DNA of 64,000 nt from Warburgia ugandensis (GCA_035236585.1 CP141139.1:18306990-18370989); one strand, 5' to 3'. Positions 46,510 through 56,968 are shown, numbered from the stretch's first letter. Notes: a model not told the origin generated them from the letters alone. Translations and numbers: made by a program.

Positions 46510-47763
46510 TTGCAAAGGAGTTTTCATAAAATTTAATTAAAAATCCAAAAAAATAAAAAATTCAAAAAATTTCAAAAAATAAATCCAAAAAAATAAATAA
46601 ATTTAGGAATTGTAATTTTCAGCATTTTAGAAAATTTTAGGTGCATTTTTCAATTGTTTTTAGGGCATAATCACCTTGTTTCCTGAATTTGGTACTAATT
46701 TCTAATTTTATTTTTTAGGAAATTGAAAAGTGGAGGAATTTGGCAAGTGGATCTTCACCAAAATGGAAACTTCTCTGCTGTCCTAGAATAGGACTTTCTT
46801 TTCTCTTTTGAGTGAATCTTGTAGTGAGGATCCTTGTAAATTGCAATTTCCATTTTAAAATTTAAAGGGTTGTATAATACAGGGCAAGTGTGGGATAATG
46901 TGGCCCACACTTGATCTTCATCAAAAACCCCACTGTGAGTTTCCTCACTCATTTATTTCCTAGATTAGGCTTTGCATTTAGAATAATTTGTATTGTTTGG
47001 TAGTGTAATTCATATAGAAGCATCTTTTATAATTGTTGCATTTTAGGATTTTGCATTAGTTTACTACTTTTAATTGCATTCTTAAGGCATATTTAATGTT
47101 TTAAGGTGATTTATATGCTGATCGAATTGCCATGGTGTGTGAAATTAATTAGTAAGGGCACCCTACCCCCATAAGATCAAGGGTGGATTTCATCACCATC
47201 ACTTGGCCCACTTAGGATAATCACCTCAAGCGCGCAAACCTTCCTTTTACATTAATTTAAAATCAATTAGAAGAGACCTATAAGGCCATCACTTGCTCGT
47301 AGGACCCTCTTAATAGGACGTGATTTATTGTCAGTCCAGTGGCTTTTGATCACTATGGTTATTGGGGGTTATCTAATAGAGTCTCGCTCTTCTCCCACCT
47401 CCTATTGACTTTTGTTGAGGTTTAAACGCCTCCTTACATGAGGGTTGTATTAACCACTTTGGACAGAATCTAACTGGTAAGCAGTTGTCAACTCCTAAAG
47501 AGAGGAAGAGCGCTAGTCTAGGCTAATAAAAAAATGTCATCCCCACACAAATCCAAGAGAGTCAAATATATTACTGCTTATTAGCCTTAGAATTATTTGA
47601 GTGTGCCCTTTTATTTGCTCATCATTCTAGAAGTTAGGTTGCATCATTTAGGTTAGTTTTCCAAAAAAAAAAGAAAAAAGAAACAGACAAACACAAACAG
47701 ACAAAAAAAGAAAAAGAAAAAGAAAAAAGAAAAGCAAAGAGAAGACATGATCAGTTGCACCTA
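46510..47763 (+). other. E2 untranslated leader
   Basis: 1.25 kb between primer site and gag with no long frame. The part 47130-47600 (CACCCTACCCCCATAAGATC, then AGCGCTAGTCTAGGCTAATA) matches E1's leader. It may contain packaging signals; this is inference from position only. Confidence 0.6.
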
Positions 47764-49560
47764 ATGAATAATTTAAACACTGATCAAAAGGGTAATTTAC
47801 ACCCTAGCATTAATAGAGAAGATATTTCCCCATGAAGAAAAAATCCACTTTTTAATGATGATGAATCACCTTTCATCTTTGATAATGATGTTTCCTCATG
47901 GACAAACAATCCTCTCTTTGATGCTAATGATCCTCCACCTCTATTTCATGATGATATGCGTCAATGGAGGAATCATTCTCAACCACATGGAAATAGGAGA
48001 AAGGACCAACATAAAACACATGAGAATAATTGGCATAACCAAAATTCTTGTGGGAAGACACTAAGAGACTATTTACAACCTAATTATACCAACACACTTT
48101 CATGTATACTTTTACCTCCAAATGCTGGTATGATTGAATTAAAGGTGGGAGTAATTCATTTACTTCCCAAATTTTATGGGTTGGATAGTGAGAGTTCTTA
48201 CATGCATTTAAAAGAATTCGATGAAGTGTGCATGACCCAACATACACAAAACATCGACTTAGATATGGTAAGGCTCAAACTATTTTCTTTTTCCTTAAAA
48301 GAAAAAGCTAAGATGTGGTTTCATTCACTGCCATCATGTTCCATACGAACATGGGAAGAAATGACTAGGAAGTTCTTGAATAAGTTCTTTTCTAGACATA
48401 AGACAATTGCTCTTCATCGAAATATAGCGAATTTTACCCAGAGGAATAATGAAACTTTCTATCAATGCTGAGAAAGATTTAAGGAATTATTGTTGACTTG
48501 TCCACATCATGGATACAAACTTTGGCATATCATTAGCTTCTTTTATGAAGGACTTAAATCTAATATGCGTCAATTTTTTGAAATGATGTGCAATGGTAAT
48601 TTCTTAAATAAACAACCTGAAGAAGCACAAGAGTATTTGGAATGGTTGGCAGAGAGTGCACAAACTTGGGCCGATTTAGAAAAAGTAGGTTTCTCAAACA
48701 AGCCTAAGTCCACCACCACATCCTCTAGGTGAGAAATATATGCTACAACTACAAAAGATGATATGAAAATAGCATATGTAGATAGAACAGTTGAGGCCAT
48801 GGAAATGGAAAAATGTCTCTATAAGAAAGTTGAATAGGTGTGTGATATTTGTGAAAGTAATACACACCTCACTCAGGAATGTCCCATTGATGATGAATCG
48901 ACACATTCTTATGAGCAACATTTTTCCCCTTTAGAGACATATAGTTCCAACTGGAGTAATCATTCTGCTGTCACTAATGAATACAGTGCTTCGCAGAAGG
49001 CCCAACACCAACATTATTACCACAAACAAGGACCACTTGTTCCTGCACCTTACCTTCCTCCACATAAGAGGAAAGTGGAGGATAATTTCAATCAGGTCAT
49101 GCAATACCAGGAGAAGAAAATTGCTCAAATTAAAGCCCAATTAAAAGAAAACACAAATTCCATGACTGAATTGAAGGACATGATGTTTCAAATGCTACAT
49201 ACTATTAATAAAGAGGAATGTCCTATTCCACCAAATGAATATCTTGATGATATGGATGTATGAGATGAGATTAATTCTTCATTTACAGACATGGAACAAA
49301 CAAAGGCAGTTACCATTATTCATAATAGTAACATAATTGAGCAATCTGGAGCTAAAAAGGCTAAAATAGTATCTAAACTGGTCAGAAAAAGAGATGAACT
49401 TATTAATCAGAAAAATGTCACACCCACTGAGCAATATGACATCCTTGCTCCATTTCCAAAAAGGCTGCATCGAACTCCTACAATTGTTTCTAATTATGTG
49501 AAGCAGCCCGAAGATAAATTTATCTTGTCTTGCAATAAAATGAAAAATTTTAAATTGTAA
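47764..49560 (+). pseudogene. E2 gag with zinc knuckle (five internal stops, no frameshift)
   Basis: One frame from ATG 47764 runs about 598 codons to TAA 49558-49560, interrupted only by stops at 47833 (TGA), 48469 (TGA), 48730 (TAG), 48835 (TAG) and 49261 (TGA). Domains: an acidic N-terminus, then LRDYLQPNYTNTLSCILLPP, IELKVGVIHLLPKFYGLDSE, HLKEFDEVCMTQH, VRLKLFSFSLKEKAKMWFHS, and TRKFLNKFFSRHKTIALHRN, the Ty3/gypsy gag core. The zinc knuckle CDICESNTHLTQEC (CX2CX4HX4C) is near 48840-48880, with a coiled-coil-like stretch following (NQVMQYQEKKIAQIKAQLKE). All five stops can be explained by single C-to-T or G-to-A changes (CGA, CAG, TGG). Confidence 0.88.
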
Positions 49561-51368
49561 GATAAATTTATTCATCATTCCTTTTCAGAGGCCTGTCCAG
49601 CTTATTTCGTATGGGACCGAGGGAAGTTTCGAACTCAGTAATGTTTTTCCTTTAAAAATTTTCATTTGAAAATAAAGTATGTAGCGTAGTTTTTACTTTC
49701 TTGTTTTTCTTTTTTAGATTTTTTCTATATCTCTCAATTTTTTGCGTTTCTCAATGCATTATTATCATCCTACTTTTAAACATTGAGGACAATGTTTTTT
49801 TCAGGTTGGGGGTTGTAGAATTCTAGCAAATTCTAGTTTTCTTTTTTAAGGTTTTTAGGTGCTTTCCTTGTTTTTCAAAAAAAAAAAAATTGAAAAATTT
49901 TAGGTTAATTCCTACACTATGATGAGAATTGGATTTTCTGAAGTATAATCTAGATAACTTTAGCTTATTAATAGAATTGAATATGATTAATTCATCATTT
50001 TACTCATTTTCTAAAGCATTCTATGAAAGTAAAGTCTCATATCACATCTGTATACGCAGTTGCATATAGATAGTCTAGATTGATAAGTGGCTATAACTTA
50101 GATATCCTGAAGGAATTCAGTGGAGACCTATAACCTAAGTGAGTTTTAGAGCCATTCATCCTTTTGAGAGGTTATAAATATTCCTAATTTTCTTCAGCGT
50201 GCTTAAAGAAAATTGATCCCAAACTCTTAAATTTGGCTAATTACCTGAATAATTAGAATACTACCTTTAAAATTATGGAAGGTCATTGAATTTGATAGAT
50301 TATAAGAAACCTAGAAAATGATTTAGGTCATCCTTGTTGTAAACCTAGAGACATAAAGCCTACCCATAAAGTATTGTTACCACTAGTTAGCCAACTTGAG
50401 CCTTTTATATAAAGCTTTTTCTTTTGCCACCCAAATTACCCTTTACCCATATTAACCCAATATAAATTATCCATTACCCATTTTCTTTGAAAAATAAGTT
50501 AGAGAAGAATGAAGAAATACCTTTTAGTTGTAATGAAAGTAGAAAGTGGATATCAAGAAAAGAAATAGTCTTCAAAGTGATTCAAAAGTACTAAAATAGT
50601 CTGAAAAAAAAAAAAAAAAAAAAAAAGAGTTTGAAGAATGCAAAGAAAAGTGAAAAAAAAGAAAAGAAAAAGAAATATTCACTTCATCAAAGAAAGAAAG
50701 AGTTATCAACTTTAGAAGACCTCTACTTATTTTCTAAAGAAACTTTGAATATCCTTATACCCTTTCTTTGGTACCTTGTCCTAAGCTTACGTTTCGTCCC
50801 AGTTAAAGACCTACTGATTCTAGAATGAATATAGTCTTGATGAGGAAATGAATGGATAGGATATAAAAGAGTGGTATTTCTAAATATTCAAAGGTAATGG
50901 CATCCATTCCAAAGGGATCAAAACGATAAAATTCCTTAGTAATTCTCATTTTTCATGAGTATATGTGAGGTAAATTTGTTTTTATTGACTTTTCTCACAT
51001 AATTAAAAGAGAGATATGATTTGACCCCTTTATCTGAGAGATTTTGTTTCTAAGCGTATGTCATTAGTGAGGATTGAGGTCAAAACATATTTCGAATGGA
51101 GTTCAAAAGCTAGAAGTTTACTTAGAGATCAAGATGATTCTATACGTAAACTGTACATACACGCACACACACTTTGAGATCTGAGCTTAAGTGGAATAAT
51201 TTTGGCATATGGGTAGGGTTTTGAATTTTTCAGTCATTTTTATTAGTATGCTAAAGTGATGTGATTTATTGAAGATAATTCTCTGAGGAAAAACAGGAGT
51301 TGACTTAAAAATAAAATTTGAAATCTTGAAATTTGGTTTTTCGCATGTTTTGCTCGGAACTAGCAAAA
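49561..51368 (+). other. E2 3' non-coding region
   Basis: Starts with a short relic after gag and the ACATTGAGGACAATGTTTTT motif that lies downstream of pol in E1, then 1.5 kb without a credible gene. A-runs at 49879-49890 and 50605-50627. Inverted similarity with E1 38067-39700 is clear in several blocks. Confidence 0.7.
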
Positions 51369-51384
51369 TGCTGGTTGGGGGGTG
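51369..51384 (+). other. Polypurine tract of E2
   Basis: TGCTGGTTGGGGGGTG immediately before the 3' LTR. Confidence 0.85.
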
Positions 51385-53015
51385 TGTTAAGTGTTTAATT
51401 TTAGTCAAAATACCCCTAATTTAGCATTCAATTAGATCATCTAACCGTTCAATTTTACAAAACTTAGCTTGATTTTGAATTTAAATCCAATTGACCATCC
51501 AAACCTTAATTTGTCAAAATCAACGGTCAATTGATCGTTAGAGCTCATTAAATGACTAATCTACGGTTCAGATGATTCTAATTTAGTCTCTTCTTTTATA
51601 GATCAACCAAAGGACGCACAAACGGCTACGATTAAAAGTTAACGGTGCAGATCATTTTAAAAAGGATTGATGGGCCAGATCAACCATAAAGAAGGATTGG
51701 ATAGTTTCCTAAATGATAATTGAGCTCAAGTGGAAATCATGGATAAAAAGGGCAACTTGCAAATCTGTAGGAAGAGAGGGGACCCAAATTAGCAAGGAGC
51801 AAAAGGCAACCCCTTCCCCCACTTCTTTCCTTCTTCTTCTTCTTTTTCTTTTTCCTTTTTCCTCCTTTTCCTTTTTCCTTCCTTTTCTCTTTTCTTTCTT
51901 TCTTTTTCCTTCTTTCCTTCCTTTTCCTTTTCTTTCTTTCCTTTTCTTTTTCCCTTCCTCATTCTCACATACCCACTTTCCTTATTCTCTTTTTGCCTTC
52001 CTTCTTAACGTACCCAACGTTTCCATTCTCCTCCTCTTCCCCACACCCAGCATGTTCTCCTTCTGTTTCTATTCTTTGTTTACCACTTGATCTCTTCTCT
52101 TTCCCTTACCATTCTTTGCACTGGCCAGCCATAGGTGAGTGACACACCACAGGCCAGGTGTCATCTCACTTGCCCAGAACCTCTTCTTCAACCGCATCAA
52201 CCCCCTTCTCTGTCTCTCTCTCTTGCTCCTCTGCCAGCCGGCTTTCTCCAGCAACGCCCAGATCATCCTTGTCTTCCACGCACAAGCAGCACGCCAGAAA
52301 TCTCCACCGCACTAGATTGCCCAGAGATCCCAACACCACTGCTCAACTCTGAGGAAAAACCCAGATTGGGTTTTCCTCCTTCCCGCATTCCCAGTTTCAC
52401 TGGATGCCCCAGGAGAGAAAACCCAACTCGAATTTTCTCCCATCTTCCTTCCTTCCCGCGTTCTAGATTTTCTCCCCACCTTCTTCCTCTTCCTCTTCCC
52501 TTCTCCTTCCTCCCTCTTCTCTTCTTCTCTCCTCTTCCTTCTCAAACCCCACATTTTCCTGGTTTTTTGTTTAAAACCAGAACCTTGAAGAATTCCAAGT
52601 CTACCCCTAAAAGATCTCAGAAATCCCATTTGGGTCCCCTGTTAAATTCCATTTGAGTCCCCAATTTAATTCCAACTGAGTCCCTATTCTATTTACATCT
52701 ATGTCCCGGTTCTGTTTTATCCTCATTTTAACTATCCAGGGACAGTGCAATCTAGGACAGGCTTATCTAGGACTGATTATTTTGTTGCATTTTTTGTGTT
52801 TTTGGAATAAATGATTGTGTACATTGCAACAATTGAATAAATATGGATTTTATTTTATTGTTAGTTGAATTTTTCTATATTCTTTGTTTTGATTCTTTTA
52901 TTAATTGAATTTTATTGAAAACTCCATCATTTTAAATCAAGTCCTCATGGGATCGACCCATACTTGCATAAGCTACACTACAATAGCCCGTGCACTTGCG
53001 GTTAAACAATCAACA
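51385..53015 (+). repeat. 3' LTR of E2 (short form, 1631 bp)
   Basis: Starts TGTTAAGTGTTTAATTTTAG, ends GTTAAACAATCAACA. Nearly identical to the 5' LTR over the last 880 bp and similar over the first 550, but lacks about 600 bp of the C/T-rich middle. The breakpoints lie where short words recur (CATTCTCCTC near 52024; TTTACCAC joined to TTGATCTCTTCTC near 52087). Confidence 0.92.
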
Positions 53016-53020
53016 CTAGC
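53016..53020 (+). repeat. E2 target-site duplication CTAGC, right copy
   Basis: Right copy, one mismatch to TTAGC at 44241-44245. E1 gag resumes directly after. Confidence 0.75.
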
Positions 53021-54130
53021 CCATCCAAGATTGTAGGTCTCAGAATATGGGTTGTCGTTAGGTTGGCGATATGCATTCAATGCATTTGCTTGGTTTACAA
53101 GATATTCAGGGAATACTTTATTAGAAGGACAAACTGAGGTTAAATGGGTTGGACTAGAACAAGTAGCGCATACCTCTTATAGATGTTTTTGGGATAATGT
53201 AGCAGTCATGAAAGATTAAAACATAGTTTCAAGCTTGTCCATTCTTCCACCTAATTTTTTAGTGACAAAGTCGAGCTTATAGGATAGATCAGTATGCACT
53301 CCTATCTCATAGATACCTCCTTTCTTAGTGGGTTGGTTAGTTCTTTCTCTCCTGTTTGAATAATTCCATTGCTGAGAATTATGTACTACATTTTGAAAGA
53401 ATTCCCATGCCTCACTTTCATCTTTTAACATGAGGGTCCCTCCGCTCGTTGCATCTATCATTTGCCTATTTTGAGGCATCAATAACTCATAGAAGTATTG
53501 AACTTACTGTCATTTGTCAAATCCATGAGGAGAGCATTTTTGCAGCAGTTCATTCCACCATTCCCAACATTCGTAATATTGTTCATCATCCCTTTGTTGA
53601 AAATTTATAATTTCACACTATAGGGCATTTGTTTTGTGAATAAGGAAGAACTTGTTCAGAAACTTCTTAGACAATTGGTCCCATGTATGTATGGAACCTA
53701 CCTCTAAGGAATTGAGCCATGACTTGGCTTTGTCTTTAAGTGAGAATGGGAATAACCTTAGCCTAATCGAATCATCCAAAAAATTTCAGAAGTTAAATGT
53801 AGCACAAATATCAAGGAACTCCTTGATGTGTAGGTATGGGTCTTCTTGGTCTCGACCATAAAAAGCAGGGAGTAATTGAATTACTCCCTGCTTTAACTCA
53901 AAGTGGTCGGCATTAGTGGGAGGTAAAGCTATGCAGGAGGGGTATTAAGTTGGAGTGGCTCATAAAAATCTCTAATAGTCTAGTGCTCCATCTTTGCTGA
54001 TGGTTCAGTCATAGGGATAGGAACTATGTTTCTTTCCCCTTGGTGTTGGATGTGTTGAATCTCTAGGTTTAAAGGTAGTAGCTTTAGGTTCTAAGATCGA
54101 CACCCTTGCATGACTTTTCCTAATCTAAAA
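53021..54130 (-). pseudogene. E1 gag, N-terminal part with zinc finger
   Basis: On the minus strand: ELKQGVIQLLPAFYGRDQED (about 53910-53850), then pieces matching the gag core (FLDICATFNF, IRLRLFPFSLKDKAKSWLNS, FLNKFFLIHKTNAL), LMPQNRQMIDATSGGTLMLK, DESEAWEFFQNVVHNSQQWN, and a zinc finger CATCSSPTHLTSVCPSNKV near 53150, then PYSETYNLGW. The next residues are at 44245 and downward on the minus strand, beyond E2. Stops and frameshifts are present. Similar in layout to E2's gag but clearly diverged. Confidence 0.85.
53862..53894. repeat. Perfect 33-bp palindrome in E1 gag
   Basis: Arms AAAGCAGGGAGTAATT and AATTACTCCCTGCTTT, 16 bp each, separated by a single G. It lies over the gag codons for KxGVIxLLPxF; the same place in E2 (48145-48175) has an imperfect version (GGGAGTAA...TTACTTCCC). 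Confidence 0.95.
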
Positions 54131-54276
54131 TGTCCTACTCTAAATGCTAACTCTAACTCTATGTGATGCAAGCAAAAGGCACAGTCAAAAACCTTAGGCT
54201 AATAAGCAATATATTGATTTCCTTGAATTTGTGTGGGGACAATGCTTTTAATTAGCCTAATCTAGCGCTCCTCCTA

Positions 54277-56577
54277 TGACACCCCGGGTTTTTTCTCAAT
54301 AATATAATAACAATTTATAAAAACAGTTGGGATCCCTATTTTAAAAACTTTGATTTTTAAAGTGACCAAAAACAAAACTTAAAGAAAAGCATTTCTTTCA
54401 AAATCTGGGGAGTCATACTCGTCTGTATTTTGGACCATTGCACATGACTAGTGCAATACCAAATAGCCTAATAAACATAACATAAGACCTGACATATGGG
54501 AGACTCAGTCTCCAACCCATCCACATAATCAAATACTATTTTCCATAAAATATATACTCCAATGAACAAAAAAATCAAGTCATGGCAAAATACCCAAGCT
54601 CCCTCCATGTAGCCATCACATCCAACATGAATCCATATTCTTACATCTAGGTCACATTGCAATTTTAGTTAAAGTATAGTCCATACTGAAAACCCAGAGT
54701 GAGGTCTTCAACAAACCTTGTCATCTTTTAACATCCTCAATGCTTCACTGGAAAACTGCCCTCACTTTTACCTGCTCTGTCAGCGCGTCAACCGATTGTC
54801 ACTCTTTGTATCTGAGGCATTGCAAACAAAGCAATGCCTCAGTAAGCTATGCTTGTGTATGTGATTCACATTTGGTAATAAAGATAATAAAATCATATGA
54901 CATGAAGTATCATAATCATGATAAAATCTCATAAGATAAATGTATACAAGGCATGTGAAACGTCAAGGCTAAGCAAATCATCATCAAATCTAAATATCAT
55001 AGCATGCAAAGCATGAAACTCATGGTTACTCATAAACCACTATAACCAAAAGTCTGAATCCACAGAACAAATAATGCAGGTCATGATCATAGAAAGTCGT
55101 GCACAAATAAATCCAGTGAGTGCCTCCACTACACTCACAGCAACGACAATGAGTACTTATTCCAACCCTGGGTACCTCACGTGCAACCCGCACAGTCTAT
55201 TTCTCGATGGAAGCCTATTAGCCAAAATTACCAGCCGACCCTCAAATTGGTACAAGACCCAGCTTACCCTACTTCGTGAGATATAATCCAACCCTAGGTC
55301 CCTCACGTGCAGCCCGCATCAATCTATTTCCCGACGGAAGCCTGTAAGCCCAAACTACTAGCTTGCCCTCAAATCGGTACAAGACTTAGCTTACCCTGCT
55401 TCACCCGATACAATACAACCTTGGGTCCGTCACCTATACCCCGCATCAGTCTATTTCCTGATGGAAGCCTATCAGCCTAAACTACTGGCCCACACTCAAA
55501 TCGGTACAAGATCTGACTTACCCCGCTTCACCTGATGGTCTCAATCTAAGTCCATGATAAGGCATAATCCATCACATATCAAAATCATGGATAATCATGA
55601 AATCAAATATCATGATAACAATTATGAAGTATTAAACACATACAACAAAACATGGTAGTGCATAAGACATGCCTCAAGAATCGTAGATAAGTCACAGTCG
55701 ATGAAATCAAGAGGAAAATCTCAAATGTGATCACCTACCTTGACAAATACGATACTCCAATCAGGCGCGTAAGCTTTATCACGTCATGTGGCCTAACGTA
55801 CCTATCATATCATAAGTCATCGATCACTTGGTGTTCTCACATCTCAAATAACATGTCCAAGTGATAACCTCCCTGATCTGGTAGTTAATCCTAGATTAAT
55901 GGGTCATATCATCTGATTAACCCCTCTATCAAGGCAATCCTAAGCTAGATGTTGGACTTTCTAACATCTATCATCATATATCATCATTGATTGTTAATCT
56001 TACTCATTTTCATCACGATCCGTTAAATTTTTATTTTGTTTAGTGATTCACATGCATCTTTATGATCACGTGTCGATCTGACGGTCAGATCACTCTCTGA
56101 TCACGCATCCTAAGACATCTGTTTAGATCAACCATCAAGATCATTTTTCTTGGCAATTCAATGAGATATTCCCTTCTAATCTTCTAGATCATTTCATGTT
56201 TGATGTATAGAACCAAGGTCTAAGGCCAGATCATACATTGATCGGCTTGATCTAGGTCATCTAATAGTATTTAGTGGTTTAACTATTTAAAAGGTACTCC
56301 AAGCTAGGTGTTTATCTTAAATCTAGGTCTGCATCATCGAGATGATCATAATGCCTCTTTCGGATTGTGATTTGGACCTCTGTCACTCCTAGATTCACAT
56401 TTTTTTGTGAATGAATGATCAGAAAACCCCAAAATCAAGAAAAAGAACTCGCCGAATGTGCCGATCGTGCACTGCGCATGTGCTATGCGTGTGCGCTGTT
56501 TGTGTGCGCAAACGTACAGCCCACATGCACCTGGGTGTGCTATACACGTGTCGCTCGCATGGCGGTTTGCGTGTCAT
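54277..56577 (-). mobile_element. Chromovirus LTR fragment, reverse orientation, 5' part lost
   Basis: Plus-strand TGACACCCCGGGTTTT at 54277 is the reverse complement of a chromovirus LTR end (AAAACCCGGGGTGTCA). Near 56250-56400 the reverse complement carries GACAGAGGTCCAAATCAC and GCAGACCTAGATTTA, as in the LTR at 2081-4634, and 56440-56575 is the matching CpG-rich stretch. It ends abruptly against CACTA subterminal repeats near 56577, so its own 5' end is missing. Contains a triple 126-bp tandem repeat. Confidence 0.8.
55162..55541 (-). repeat. Three tandem 126-bp units in the LTR fragment
   Basis: Units start at 55162, 55288 and 55415, each containing CCAACCCT(G/A)GGT-like sequence, CAGTCTATTTC, GATGGAAGCCTAT and GGTACAAGA. 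Roughly 75-85 percent alike by eye. Confidence 0.9.
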
Positions 56578-56965
56578 TTTTAAAGTTGTTTTTTTGTAAG
56601 AGACATCAAAAGTTTTGACTTTTGAAGTCACTTATATAGAAACTATGTCTAAAGTCACCCACTTTAGAAGTCATTTCTTATAAGCGACTTCAAAAGTTCA
56701 TCAAAATATTGTACTTTTGAAGTCACTTAGATGAAAATGACTTCTATAGTTTGTGACTTTAGAAGTTGTTTTCATTTAATCGACTTCAAAAGTGTTTGAC
56801 TGACTTTTGAAGTCGCTTAGAAAAAAACAACTTTAAAAGTTTGTGACCTTTAAAGTTGTTTATGTAAACAACTTTAAAAGTTGTCAACTTTTCAAGTCAA
56901 CTCAGTAGATTAAACGACTTCTATTATCACTTTTAACCGCTTTAAAAGCCCCTTGTGTAGTAGTG
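56578..56965 (+). repeat. CACTA right terminus and subterminal repeats
   Basis: Dense alternation of ACTTTTGAAGTCACTTA, AAGCGACTTCAAAAGT and TTTAAAGTTGTTT words, ending CCCTTGTGTAGTAGTG at 56965. Direct and inverted copies are interleaved, as expected for CACTA subterminal regions. Confidence 0.85.
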
Positions 56966-56968
56966 AGT
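56966..56968 (+). repeat. CACTA target-site duplication AGT, right copy
   Basis: AGT directly after the right terminus. Confidence 0.85.

Larger units (their letters stand above)
44246..53015 (+). mobile_element. Gag-only LTR retrotransposon E2 (Athila-like, TR-GAG type)
   Basis: Complete structure: LTR (44246-46484), primer site (46491-46509), leader, gag frame (47764-49560), 3' non-coding region, polypurine tract (51369-51384), LTR (51385-53015), and a near-perfect 5-bp duplication. There is no protease, RT, RNase H or integrase: after gag the sequence goes straight to the ACATTGAGGACAATGTTTTT segment (49779 on) that follows pol in E1. Such gag-only elements must borrow pol proteins from relatives. 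The LTRs are very alike where both are present (45600-46484 against 52130-53015 differ at only a handful of sites), so insertion was recent compared with the rest of the window. Confidence 0.9.
36324..54276 (-). mobile_element. Athila-like Ty3/gypsy element E1, minus strand, containing E2
   Basis: On the minus strand the order is leader, gag, protease, RT, RNase H, integrase, a long 3' non-coding region, polypurine tract and 3' LTR. E2 (44246-53015) is inserted inside gag. The leader near 54180-54270 matches E2's leader (for example the reverse complement of AGCGCTAGATTAGGCTAATT against AGCGCTAGTCTAGGCTAATA at 47510). E1's 5' LTR and primer site are missing; a chromovirus LTR fragment begins at 54277 instead. 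The 39661-39700 stretch (ACATTGTCCCCAATGTTT) and the polypurine tract match E2, so E1 and E2 are one family. Inserted in TNP2 at 36323/36324 (flank GATAA; the partner copy is lost). Confidence 0.9.
34085..56965 (+). mobile_element. En/Spm (CACTA) DNA transposon, 22.9 kb with nested retrotransposons
   Basis: The left end CACTACTACATACGAGGG and the reverse complement of the right end CACTACTACACAAGGGGC share the first ten bases. Both ends carry many subterminal copies of AAAGTCGTTT-like words: left in 34120-34360 and 35130-35330, right in 56580-56940 (for example ACTTTTGAAGTCACTTA). TNP2 5' coding sequence starts at 35796. The rest of TNP2 and any TNPA-like gene are absent: the body is occupied by E1, E2 and a chromovirus LTR fragment, and a deletion seems to have removed the remainder. 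Still bounded by a clean AGT duplication, so it could be mobilised only in trans. Confidence 0.88.

Noticed and set aside
56411-56631. Cysteine/histidine-rich ORFs near 56.5 kb
   Set aside because: They read the CpG-rich block of the chromovirus LTR fragment; spacing does not fit a zinc-finger pattern and all three overlap.
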